A stretch of 64,000 nt of DNA from Henriciella sp. (GTDB taxonomy: Bacteria; Pseudomonadota; Alphaproteobacteria; Caulobacterales; Hyphomonadaceae): contig NZ_JAPYPG010000003.1 in the NCBI RefSeq assembly GCF_029937755.1, forward strand, positions 62,001 to 126,000. The letters are read 5' to 3'. Made by a program: the position numbers and the translations under genes. Positions 9,566-17,915 of the stretch are shown piece by piece. Positions within the stretch are counted from its first letter, which is position 1, and the number at the start of each line of letters is the position of its first letter. A model generated the notes under the pieces. It ran no database searches and was not told where the DNA came from. It saw nothing but the letters and a program-made list of their open reading frames with translations.

Positions 9566-11805
9566 TTGGCAGCCTCCTCAATCCGATCAACGCTCTCCAC
9601 GACAGCGAGCGCGCGCAATGCCGCCTTTATCTGCTCCAGATGGCGCAGGTCCTCAACCTCGATATCGAAGACGAGCTGAAGAAAATCCTGGGTCCGCTCG
9701 CCGGTTTCTACACGCGTGATATTTCCGCCCGCCTGCGCAATGGCTGAGCACTGGCTTGCCATGACACCGCGCTTGTTAACTGCACGCACATTGATGCGGC
9801 CGACCGCCACGACCCCCTGCCGGGCAACATCATTCCAGCGCAGATCGACCCAGAGGTCCGGCCGATCCTCATATTCGGCGACCTGTCGGCAGTAGATCGT
9901 ATGAATGACCAGCCCCTTTTCCGGCTCTCGCAAGCCAATGATGCGGTCCCCAGGGATTGGATGGCAGCACTCACCGAGATGAAGCGTCACGCCTGGCGTC
10001 AGGTCTTCACCTGCAATCATGCGGCTAGCATGGCTGTCATCAAGCACGGTGCGGTCTGCCGGAATGGATTGCACCGGCTCATAGCCCGGAAAGACTGTGC
10101 GGATGAAATCCGCAGTGTCATACCGACCCCGTCCGATCGCTTCAGCAAGCGCCTCGGCGGTCTCGAAATCTGCGCGACGCGCAACACGCGGCAGATCCAC
10201 CTCGAAGGGATCAAGCCCAGCCCTGCGCAGGTCACGGTCGATGAGCGTGCGCCCGAGCTTAACGAATTCAGCCTGCTCACGGTCACGGATTAGCCTGCGA
10301 ATGGCCGAGCGTGCCCGGCCCGTAATCGTCAACGCTTCCCAGCCCACGACGGGGCGGGCTTCCTCGCGCCGAAGGATCTCGACTACATCGCCGTTCTTAA
10401 GAGGCGTGCGAAGCGTGCGTATAACGCCATTAATCTTGGCCCCATCACATGTGTCCCCTACGGCTGTATGAACCGCATACGCAAAATCTAACGGCATTGC
10501 TCCACCCGGCAGAATGATCAGCCGGCCTTTGGGGGTAAACGCAAAAACGTGCTCACGATACATTTCGAGCTTGGCATGCTCGAGAAATTCATCGGGCTCA
10601 GCACCGTCTGCAAGCAATTCACCGAAGGCACGCAAGTTCGCCCCGGGGTCCAGACCTGCCGCCTTGGATGATTCCAGGTCAAACCCGTATTCGCTATTCT
10701 TATAGGTCCAGTGTGCCGCAACGCCGCGCTCGGCCGTTTCGTCCATCGCTTCGGTGCGTATCTGAAGTTCGACCAGACGGTTGCCTGATGCCCGCACAGT
10801 GGTGTGCAGTGAGGCATAACCATTCGGCTTAGGAACCGAGATGAAGTCGCGAAACCGGTCCGGAAGACAGGCCCAAACCGTATGGAACGCGCCGAGCAGC
10901 CGGTAGCATTCTTCAACGTCTGAAACGATAATCCGAAAAGCAAAAATATCAGCGACGTCCCGGAAGGAGATCGATTTTTTCTCCAGCTTCCGCCAGATGG
11001 AATACGGCTGCTTGCGCCGCCCCTTTACGCGCGCCTCTATCCCCCTTTCAGCAACGATCTGTTTGATCGCAAACCGGATCCGCTCAAGGTCGTCTGCGTT
11101 CTCGGACGTGAGTTCCTCCAGCTTCTTGACGATACTGTCACGAGCTGCGGGATTAACATGATGGAAGGCCAGATCCTCAAGCTCCGAAGCGACGGCGTAA
11201 AGGCCAACCCGTCTGGCAAGAGGCGCGTAAATCTCCATCGTTTCGCCTGCGATCCGCAGGCGCGAGCTTTCCTTGGGCACAAAATGCAACGTCCGCATAT
11301 TGTGCAGCCGGTCTGCCAGTTTAACGAGCAAGACGCGAACATCCTGAACCGTTGCGAGAATGAATTTCTGGAAGTTCTCGGCCTGCTTGGATTTTTCAGA
11401 CTTGTAATCGAGTTTTCCGAGCTTCGTGACACCATCAACAAGCTCAGCCACATCGGTACCAAAGCGCTCGTCAATCTCAGCCAGCGATACGTCGCAGTCT
11501 TCAACCGTATCGTGGAGCAAGCCAGCCATGATGGTGCACTCATCCAGACGGATGACCGCAAGTAGCATGGCGACCTGGACGGGATGGGTATAATAGGGAT
11601 CGCCGGACTGACGCAGTTGCTCGCCGTGTTTTTCTTTCGCGAAAGCATATGCGCCCGCAAGGCGTACACTATCCACATCCGGATGGTATGCCTTGACGGC
11701 GTTGATCAGATCGTCTGCGGTCGGAACGTCAGGCGGAGCGCCACTTTCGCGCCGCTCCATATTTGCGGGCGACCGGTCAGAAGTAGCTACGGTCGCACTT
11801 GCCAT
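9562..11805 (-). CDS. rsh: Bifunctional (p)ppGpp synthetase/hydrolase (Rsh)
   Basis: A 747-residue RelA/SpoT homologue that makes and degrades the alarmone (p)ppGpp. In order: an HD hydrolase domain with the HDTVED motif near residue 90; the synthetase domain with [15 protein letters not shown] and [13 protein letters not shown]; a TGS domain ([16 protein letters not shown]); and a C-terminal ACT domain ([20 protein letters not shown]). The RFRD sequence before the GYxSLHT motif resembles the RxKD form of bifunctional enzymes rather than the ExDD form of RelA-only enzymes. The intact HD motif also argues for hydrolysis. rpoZ lies 6 bases upstream; the omega subunit takes part in ppGpp binding to RNA polymerase in other proteobacteria. 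Confidence 0.95.
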   Translation of the reverse strand: MASATVATSDRSPANMERRESGAPPDVPTADDLINAVKAYHPDVDSVRLAGAYAFAKEKHGEQLRQSGDPYYTHPVQVAMLLAVIRLDECTIMAGLLHDTVEDCDVSLAEIDERFGTDVAELVDGVTKLGKLDYKSEKSKQAENFQKFILATVQDVRVLLVKLADRLHNMRTLHFVPKESSRLRIAGETMEIYAPLARRVGLYAVASELEDLAFHHVNPAARDSIVKKLEELTSENADDLERIRFAIKQIVAERGIEARVKGRRKQPYSIWRKLEKKSISFRDVADIFAFRIIVSDVEECYRLLGAFHTVWACLPDRFRDFISVPKPNGYASLHTTVRASGNRLVELQIRTEAMDETAERGVAAHWTYKNSEYGFDLESSKAAGLDPGANLRAFGELLADGAEPDEFLEHAKLEMYREHVFAFTPKGRLIILPGGAMPLDFAYAVHTAVGDTCDGAKINGVIRTLRTPLKNGDVVEILRREEARPVVGWEALTITGRARSAIRRLIRDREQAEFVKLGRTLIDRDLRRAGLDPFEVDLPRVARRADFETAEALAEAIGRGRYDTADFIRTVFPGYEPVQSIPADRTVLDDSHASRMIAGEDLTPGVTLHLGECCHPIPGDRIIGLREPEKGLVIHTIYCRQVAEYEDRPDLWVDLRWNDVARQGVVAVGRINVRAVNKRGVMASQCSAIAQAGGNITRVETGERTQDFLQLVFDIEVEDLRHLEQIKAALRALAVVESVDRIEEAAN

Positions 11806-11811
11806 GCCAGC

Positions 11812-12162
11812 CTAGAACCTGTCGTCACGCCCCGATTCGAGCTCGGCCTGGTAAGCACGCATAACGTCTTCCTCGCTGGCAGCCGGAGCTGCCTCGAGAG
11901 CCGCCTTGTCAGCCTCGCGCTCTTCTTCCTCGCCCGGGCGAACTTCCTGAAGGTTGGCGATCAAACCCTCGCGGACGACATCAAGCGAAACGGAACGCTC
12001 CGCAATCTCACGAAGGGCAACGACAGGGTCCTTGTCGTTGTCACGATCCACAGTCAGCGGGGAGCCTTCACGGATCATACGGGCGCGCTGCGCGGCCACG
12101 AGAATGAGGTCAAACCGGTTCGGAACCTGCTCAATGCAGTCTTCAACAGTAACGCGTGCCAT
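11812..12162 (-). CDS. rpoZ: DNA-directed RNA polymerase omega subunit
   Basis: A 116-residue omega subunit. The start [19 protein letters not shown] is the conserved N-terminus, so the ATG at 12162 is chosen over an in-frame ATG at 12210. An AGGAG Shine-Dalgarno lies eight bases before it. AAQRARMI and the [11 protein letters not shown] segment are family features. The C-terminal 40 residues are acidic and alanine-rich, ending EVESGRDD-like ([10 protein letters not shown]). It is the first gene of a minus-strand operon continuing into rsh. Confidence 0.95.
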   Translation of the reverse strand: MARVTVEDCIEQVPNRFDLILVAAQRARMIREGSPLTVDRDNDKDPVVALREIAERSVSLDVVREGLIANLQEVRPGEEEEREADKAALEAAPAASEEDVMRAYQAELESGRDDRF

Positions 12163-12186
12163 AGGGGAAATCTCCTGTAGCCGATT

Positions 12187-12215
12187 TTTATATGCGCTGC
12201 ACCACAGCAATACAA
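12187..12215 (-). promoter_or_regulatory. Sigma-70-type promoter of rpoZ-rsh operon
   Basis: On the minus strand, TTGTAT (12215-12210) and TATAAA (12192-12187) are separated by 17 bases. Transcription would begin near 12180, leaving an 18-base leader that is mostly the Shine-Dalgarno. Assignment is by consensus match only. Confidence 0.5.
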
Positions 12216-12294
12216 CCCGGCTTGTTGCCTGAAACGCAGTTCGCTCATAGGCTTACATGTATTCAGAGATCGATTTTGATGACGGATATATTTG

Positions 12295-12870
12295 ATGGTT
12301 TTTTACAAAGACGAGCGCATTGCGCTTTTCATTGACGGCGCAGGCCTTTACGCAACGGCACGAGCACTGAATCTGGAGATCGATTTTCGCAAGCTGTTGA
12401 GTGAGTTCAGGGATCGCGGAAGACTTTTGCGCGCGAACTACTACACCACGATTGTCGAGAGCGACGAATACAGTCCCATCCGGCCGCTGGTCGACTGGCT
12501 CGCCTATAACGGCTTCAACGTGATCAAGAAGCCCGCGCGCGAGTTCACTGACCGCGAAGGACGTCGACGTGTCCGTGGCAACATGAACGTCGAACTCGCA
12601 ATCGACCTACTGCAAACCGCCGAACATGTTGATCATATTGTTCTCTTCGCGGGCGAAGGAGATTTCCGGCAGGCTGTCGAAGCCGCCAAAGCCAAAGGCG
12701 CTCGTGTCACAGTGGTTTCTTCCATAAAGGGCCAAAGCCAGACAATGTCCGATGAGCTTCGGCGCGAAGCGGATGTGTTCATCGATCTTGCGGACATGGC
12801 GCAACTCATTGCACGCCCACGCCGCGATGTTGAAAGCTCAGACAACAACCAAGAGGACGACTATGACTGA
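12295..12870 (+). CDS. NYN domain protein (LabA/DUF88-like, PIN-like fold)
   Basis: A protein of about 191 residues with a NYN domain, a PIN-like nuclease fold. Seen are the first acidic strand IALFIDGAGLYATARAL, the central RVRGNMNVELAIDLL, and HIVLFAGEGDFRQAVEAAKAKGARVTVVSS with a conserved GDFxxxV acidic motif. Family members are thought to act as RNases or in RNA metabolism; the target here is unknown. An in-frame TTG lies one codon upstream, so the exact start is uncertain. The stop codon lies inside the first codons of the uracil-DNA glycosylase gene (8-base overlap), so the two are translationally coupled. Confidence 0.85.
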   Translation: MVFYKDERIALFIDGAGLYATARALNLEIDFRKLLSEFRDRGRLLRANYYTTIVESDEYSPIRPLVDWLAYNGFNVIKKPAREFTDREGRRRVRGNMNVELAIDLLQTAEHVDHIVLFAGEGDFRQAVEAAKAKGARVTVVSSIKGQSQTMSDELRREADVFIDLADMAQLIARPRRDVESSDNNQEDDYD

Positions 12871-13513
12871 GGCCCGGCTCAAGCCGCCCGAAGCGCCTGT
12901 AAATTGCCCTCTTTGTCCGCGACTGGTCGCCTATCGAAAAGAGAATGACGAGAAGCATCCCGATTGGTTCAATGGGGCCGTGCCTTCTTTTGGCGATGAA
13001 ACGGCAAAACTTCTCGTTATCGGGCTGGCGCCCGGCGTAACCGGTGCGAACAAGACCGGACGCCCATTTACCGGCGACTGGGCAGGAGATTTGCTGTACG
13101 CGACATTACAGAAATTCGGCTTTTCGGAAGGTACGTACCAGGCGCATCCCGATGACGGGCTTCGCCTCAAGCGGGCAATGATCACGAATGCCGTGCGCTG
13201 TGTACCTCCTGCTAACAAACCTGTGGGGGCTGAAATCAATGAATGCAGACCATTCCTTGTGTCGCGGATTAAGGCACTGCCCCGCCTGAAGGTGCTGCTG
13301 TGCCTGGGAAAGATTGCCCATGACTCAACGGTCCGGGGACTCGGTCTGAAATTGAAAGACCACCCATTCGGTCACGGCAGCGAATACACGGTGCAAGATG
13401 GCCTGATCCTGCTCTCAAGTTATCACTGCTCGCGCTACAATACGAATACCGGTCGCCTGACAACTGAAATGTTCGAAACCGTTTTCGCTCGCGCGAAAGA
13501 TATCATTGCCTGA
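12863..13513 (+). CDS. Uracil-DNA glycosylase, family 5 (UdgB-like)
   Basis: A 216-residue base-excision repair enzyme. Four cysteines at 15, 18, 113 and 128 (CPLC near the N-terminus, then RC and EC) have the spacing of the [4Fe-4S] cluster of family 4/5 UDGs. The motif GLAPGVTGANKTGRPFTGD (54-72) has no polar catalytic residue where family 1 has Asp, and the C-terminal loop HCSRYNTNTGRLT (188-200) is the family 5 form. The frame extends upstream, but the ATG at 12863 matches the conserved N-terminus. It overlaps the NYN gene by 8 bases. Confidence 0.9.
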   Translation: MTEARLKPPEAPVNCPLCPRLVAYRKENDEKHPDWFNGAVPSFGDETAKLLVIGLAPGVTGANKTGRPFTGDWAGDLLYATLQKFGFSEGTYQAHPDDGLRLKRAMITNAVRCVPPANKPVGAEINECRPFLVSRIKALPRLKVLLCLGKIAHDSTVRGLGLKLKDHPFGHGSEYTVQDGLILLSSYHCSRYNTNTGRLTTEMFETVFARAKDIIA

Positions 13514-13543
13514 AACCGAGACTCTTGTGAGTTTCCGAGAGGG

Positions 13544-13558
13544 TTAACGCGCCATTAA
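13544..13558 (+). promoter_or_regulatory. CtrA-type binding site upstream of parE
   Basis: TTAA (13544-13547), seven bases, TTAA (13555-13558): an exact TTAA-N7-TTAA match to the alphaproteobacterial CtrA box, 65 bases before the parE ATG. The same 109-base intergenic region has three GANTC sites at 13520-13524, 13597-13601 and 13612-13616, the target of the cell-cycle methylase CcrM. Binding is inferred from consensus only. Confidence 0.45.
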
Positions 13559-13622
13559 TAGCTTCCACATGTCATTGAGGCTCGTATCAATCCGGTGAGT
13601 CGGTCTAGACGGAGTCCCTTCG

Positions 13623-15623
13623 ATGGCAGCCCACAACCAAGCGCAACTGTTCGACAACATGACCCCAGACCAATCCGGATATTCTGCAAAGGACATCGAG
13701 GTCCTCGAGGGCCTGGAGCCCGTCCGCAAACGCCCCGGCATGTATATTGGCGGCACGGATGAGCGCGCCTATCATCACCTGTTCGCAGAGATTCTCGACA
13801 ATGCCATGGACGAAGCGGTGGCGGGCCATGCCAACCGCATCGAAGTGCACCTTGCAGAGGATGGTTATCTCACCGTTGTCGATAACGGCCGGGGCATTCC
13901 CGTTGATCCGCACCCAAAATTTCCGAACAAGTCAGCACTAGAAGTCATCATGACGACGCTCCACTCCGGGGGCAAATTTTCAAACAAGGCCTACGCAACA
14001 GCAGGTGGCCTGCATGGCGTTGGCATTTCTGTCGTGAATGCGCTGTCGGAACGTGTGGATGTCGAGGTGGCGCGCGATAAAAAGCTTTACGTCCAATCTT
14101 TTGAACGCGGCAAGGTAACCGGCCCGGTCGAGCTTGCCGGCGCGGCGCCCAATCGTCGAGGCACATCAGTTCGCTTCAAGCCAGATGTGGAAATCTTTGG
14201 CGAAAAACTGCGCTTCCGTCCAGCCCGTCTTTTCCAGATGGCACGATCCAAGGCCTACCTTTATCGTGGCGTGGAAGTTCGCTGGAGCTGCGCCCCGGAA
14301 CTACTTCCGGAAGACTCGAAGATCCCCGATGAAGCGGTTCTCACTTACCCGAATGGACTCGCTGACCAGCTGGATGAAGTCTTCAAGGGCAAAGACACGA
14401 TTACGGCAGAATCCTTTTCCGGTCTCGTGGAAACCGAAGAAGGCAAGGTCGAGTGGGCGATTGCATGGACCGCTTCAGGCTTTGGGGAGGCCGATGGTTT
14501 CTCACGTTCATACTGCAACACCATCCCGACGCCGGACGGCGGGACCCACGAAGCCGGTCTTCGCTCGGCGATCACCAAGGGGCTTCGCAATTACGGTGAG
14601 CTGACCGGTCAGAAAAAAGCTTCAACCGTTACCGCTGACGATGTCATGTCGTATGCTGGCATTCTTCTTTCGGTGTTCATTGGCAACCCGGAATTCGTCG
14701 GCCAGACGAAGGACAAGCTCTCCACGACTGCGGCTTTCCGTCTTGTCGAGAATGCCGTTCGCGACCGTTTTGACCATTGGCTGGCAGCCAGCCCGAAAGA
14801 ATCCGACAAACTGCTAAACTGGGCCATGGAACGCGCTGAGGAACGTGCCCGTCGGCGCAAGGCGAAGGATGTTCAGCGCAAGTCCGCCACCAAGAAGCTT
14901 CGCCTTCCGGGCAAGCTCGCCGATTGTTCAGCAAATGGTCCGGAAAGCACAGAACTCTTTATCGTTGAGGGCGACTCGGCTGGTGGCTCCGCCAAGCAGG
15001 CGCGCGACCGGAAGACCCAGGCCATCCTGCCGCTGCGTGGCAAAATCCTGAACGTTGCCTCTGCCTCCGACGATAAACTTGAAAAGAATCAGGAGCTCTC
15101 AGACCTGATGCTGGCGCTCGGCACTGGCCTGAAGACGCGCTTCAGCATAGACGACCTGCGCTATGAGCGCGTCATTATCATGACAGATGCCGACGTCGAT
15201 GGGGCCCACATCGCATCGCTGCTTATTACTTTCTTCTATCAAATGACGCCGGGACTAATCGAAAGCGGACGGCTCTATCTCGCCATGCCACCGCTCTACC
15301 GTCTGAGCTACAAGGGCAAGTCCGTCTACGCCATGGATGACCAGAGCAAGGCTGAGCTCATGCAAAAAGAGTTCAAGCCTAACCAGAAGGTCGAGGTTGG
15401 ACGGTTCAAAGGTCTTGGCGAGATGAACCCAGCTCACCTGAAAGAGACCACGATGGATCCCAAAACACGCACACTGGCGCGGATCACCCTGCCGGACTCG
15501 ATGGATGAGCTAACAGAGCTGCGGCCAGCAGAACTCATCGATACCTTGATGGGAAAAAAGGCCGAACACCGGTTCCGCTTCATCCAGGAAAATGCTCACT
15601 TCGCGGACGATCTCGATATCTAG
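13623..15623 (+). CDS. parE: DNA topoisomerase IV subunit B
   Basis: A 666-residue ATPase subunit partnering ParC. N-terminal GHKL ATPase features are RPGMYIGGTDERAYHHL, EILDNAMDEA and GLHGVGISVVNAL. The Toprim region has EGDSAGGSAKQARDRK and the metal-binding MTDADVDGAHI. The length and the KTQAILPLRGKILN sequence fit ParE better than GyrB, which is usually longer in this class. The upstream region carries a CtrA-type box and three GANTC sites, suggesting cell-cycle-timed expression. parC is on the other strand about 8 kb away, so the two subunits are not in one operon. Confidence 0.95.
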   Translation: MAAHNQAQLFDNMTPDQSGYSAKDIEVLEGLEPVRKRPGMYIGGTDERAYHHLFAEILDNAMDEAVAGHANRIEVHLAEDGYLTVVDNGRGIPVDPHPKFPNKSALEVIMTTLHSGGKFSNKAYATAGGLHGVGISVVNALSERVDVEVARDKKLYVQSFERGKVTGPVELAGAAPNRRGTSVRFKPDVEIFGEKLRFRPARLFQMARSKAYLYRGVEVRWSCAPELLPEDSKIPDEAVLTYPNGLADQLDEVFKGKDTITAESFSGLVETEEGKVEWAIAWTASGFGEADGFSRSYCNTIPTPDGGTHEAGLRSAITKGLRNYGELTGQKKASTVTADDVMSYAGILLSVFIGNPEFVGQTKDKLSTTAAFRLVENAVRDRFDHWLAASPKESDKLLNWAMERAEERARRRKAKDVQRKSATKKLRLPGKLADCSANGPESTELFIVEGDSAGGSAKQARDRKTQAILPLRGKILNVASASDDKLEKNQELSDLMLALGTGLKTRFSIDDLRYERVIIMTDADVDGAHIASLLITFFYQMTPGLIESGRLYLAMPPLYRLSYKGKSVYAMDDQSKAELMQKEFKPNQKVEVGRFKGLGEMNPAHLKETTMDPKTRTLARITLPDSMDELTELRPAELIDTLMGKKAEHRFRFIQENAHFADDLDI

Positions 15624-15737
15624 ATAACCGCTTCCGCAGGACACGGTCCGGAATTTGCGCGCCTGACACGCGAACCTTCAACTTTCGCCCCATAGAATGG
15701 GCGAATGCAAGGAAAGCGTTTCAGGACGGGACATATC

Positions 15738-16658
15738 ATGGCGGTCGACTGGCAAAACGATATCCGCAAGACATTTGGTAACGCCATCCATCAGGCAAAC
15801 CACACCCTCCACAAGTCTCCAGCGTTCTGCGATGCCTCCCTAGCAGCATTGCTCGATGCGTATCCGCGCGACCAGCTCGGCATCTGGACGTTCGCAAAGC
15901 ACGGCGAGGGCGATGAAGCGCCAATCCGGGGCGTTGCTCCCGACCTGTCCGGGGAAGAACTTCTGGCAGCTGTTCGCGACGGACGTATTTGGCTGAATCT
16001 GCGCGCTACAAACCAGCGGGTCGAAAATTATGCCGCGATTGGCGAGCAGATCTTCGATACGCTGCAGGACGCAGGCGGGCACAAGGTCTTCAAGCGCGAT
16101 ATGGGCGTTCTGATTTCCTCACCCGGTGTTAACGTCCACTATCATCTAGACATTCCAATGGTTGCCCTGCTGCAGATCCGCGGTGAAAAAACCGTTTGGA
16201 TCTATCCCGCGTCGGAACAGTTCGCCCCCAGTGAAAAAGTAGAATCAATTGCGCTGCGACAGCAGGAAGAGGGGCTGCCCTTCCGTAACGAATTCGAGAG
16301 CGAGGCAGTAGAAATCCAGCTCAAGCCCGGTATGGCCCTCACCTGGCCCCAAGCCGCGCCGCACCGCGTACAAAACGGAAGCATGTTGAACGTATCGCTG
16401 TCGTGTGAATTCATGACCGTTCCTGCTCTCCTCAGGGCAAATGCCTTTTATGCGAATGGTCGTTTGCGTCGTGATTTCGGTGCGCGTCCAGAGCGCCCAG
16501 ACAAACTCGGCGCACAGGTCTTCGGCAAAGCTCTGTTTGCCCGGCTCCTCAAAACAACCGAAAAAAAGCAGGTTAAAAAAGCACCCACTGCTCCAAGCTT
16601 CGTGGTGGACCTGAGTGCGGAGAACTGCACGAGACCGATCAAGGAGCCGGCCCTTTGA
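15738..16658 (+). CDS. Cupin/JmjC-like 2-oxoglutarate-type oxygenase
   Basis: A 306-residue protein with a double-stranded beta-helix region like cupin-8/JmjC proteins. A possible iron-binding triad is His136-x-Asp138 (in NVHYHLDIPM) and His209 (in WPQAAPHRVQNG), the HxD...H arrangement of these oxygenases. The start at 15738 is preferred over an upstream ATG at 15705 because an AGGACGGGA lies just before it. The stop shares a base with the next gene (a GNAT protein), so the two work as a pair. The substrate is unknown; protein or small-molecule hydroxylation is possible. Confidence 0.7.
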   Translation: MAVDWQNDIRKTFGNAIHQANHTLHKSPAFCDASLAALLDAYPRDQLGIWTFAKHGEGDEAPIRGVAPDLSGEELLAAVRDGRIWLNLRATNQRVENYAAIGEQIFDTLQDAGGHKVFKRDMGVLISSPGVNVHYHLDIPMVALLQIRGEKTVWIYPASEQFAPSEKVESIALRQQEEGLPFRNEFESEAVEIQLKPGMALTWPQAAPHRVQNGSMLNVSLSCEFMTVPALLRANAFYANGRLRRDFGARPERPDKLGAQVFGKALFARLLKTTEKKQVKKAPTAPSFVVDLSAENCTRPIKEPAL

Positions 16659-17860
16659 TGACAAAGCCGGCACCTTCCCATGTAAACGAATGGTCAGCTA
16701 TCGCATTCAAGTACGAAGACCTGTCAGCGACAGATCTCGATGCGTGGCGGAGCCTCTGCCGCCAGCATGCTGATTACGACAGCGCCCTTCTCACCCCCGA
16801 ATTTACTTATGTCATTGCCGGCATCCGCCAGGATGTCCGCGTCGTACTGGTGCGTAAGGGCGATGCTATCAAAGCAGTGCTCCCCATTCACCTTAGACCG
16901 GACGGACTCGCAAGACCTTTGGGGACGCCGTTTGCGGATTATACGGGGCCGGTCCGCACTGTCGACTGTGAACTCTCCCTTTCGGATATGCTCGCCGCGG
17001 CCGGAATCGCAGCCTTCTCGACCAATGCCATGCCGGACCCTTGGGGACTCATGGAGGGCCCAGTCGAACCAAGTGGCAAGACTGACAGTCACGTCATCCG
17101 AGTCGATACTTCAAATCCTCAGGACCTGATAGAGGAGCAAAGGTCAAAGCACTCGAAGCGTTTCAAGAATTTCCGCCGGCTACGTAATCAGCTCGAACGC
17201 GAGGCTGGAACGCTACGCTTTGACTGGGGCGCTCCCGACACTGCCACCCTCGCAACGCTGCTTGAATACAAGCGGGCGCAGTTCAGGCAAACCGGTCTTG
17301 TCGATCTCACTTCGGCAACCCAGTCCCGTCAAATGCTGGATGCCGTCGCACTCAGCCCCTACGCGTTCCACACTGCATTGTGGCTCGGCGACACCCTCAT
17401 CAGCGGTCATTTCGGCATTCGGGTTGCGACATCGTTCCATCCATGGATTGCCGCGTTCAATCCAGCATTCCGTCATTTTTCTCCTGGCAATCTCCTGCTG
17501 ATGAGTGTGCTTGAGACAATGCAGGACATGGGCCTTGAAACCTACGACCTCGCGAATGGCCACGATCACTACAAGAAATACTTCTCGAATGCTGACCGGC
17601 CCGTTCAGCCCGCCTGGGCCACCGGTAAGGGGATCGGGGCGCTGCGACAGAAGCTGAACAGACGTGTCTGGCAACTTGTTGGCGCTGATGCCGACAACTC
17701 CGCCACTGGCCGCCTGAAGCGGCGTATAGATCAGATCGCGGTTAGCGAATTTGGCGCTGTCTCCCGGTTGCGGCAGTTTGGGTATGCTGTTCTGGCCCGT
17801 TCTCTTCCCAAGAAAGTCAACCAGAACAATTCTGCTGAGAATCTGCCAGCCCGCCATTGA
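16658..17860 (+). CDS. GNAT-fold acetyltransferase, CelD/BcsL (Acetyltransf_6) type
   Basis: A 400-residue protein with the C-terminal GNAT domain of the CelD/BcsL family. Typical segments are HSKRFKNFRRLRNQLEREAG, TLISGHFGIRV, FRHFSPGNLLLMSVLETM and YDLANGHDHYKKYF with the YK-x-x-(F/W) ending common in this group. Relatives often act in exopolysaccharide or cellulose biosynthesis, but no such genes are nearby. The ATG overlaps the stop of the preceding cupin/JmjC-like gene by one base, with an AAGGAG upstream. The acceptor molecule cannot be told from the sequence. Confidence 0.78.
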   Translation: MTKPAPSHVNEWSAIAFKYEDLSATDLDAWRSLCRQHADYDSALLTPEFTYVIAGIRQDVRVVLVRKGDAIKAVLPIHLRPDGLARPLGTPFADYTGPVRTVDCELSLSDMLAAAGIAAFSTNAMPDPWGLMEGPVEPSGKTDSHVIRVDTSNPQDLIEEQRSKHSKRFKNFRRLRNQLEREAGTLRFDWGAPDTATLATLLEYKRAQFRQTGLVDLTSATQSRQMLDAVALSPYAFHTALWLGDTLISGHFGIRVATSFHPWIAAFNPAFRHFSPGNLLLMSVLETMQDMGLETYDLANGHDHYKKYFSNADRPVQPAWATGKGIGALRQKLNRRVWQLVGADADNSATGRLKRRIDQIAVSEFGAVSRLRQFGYAVLARSLPKKVNQNNSAENLPARH

Positions 17861-17915
17861 AACTAGTCGCGAACCGCGCACTATTCCGGCAAGTATTGCT
17901 GGCAGAGGGGCCTCA

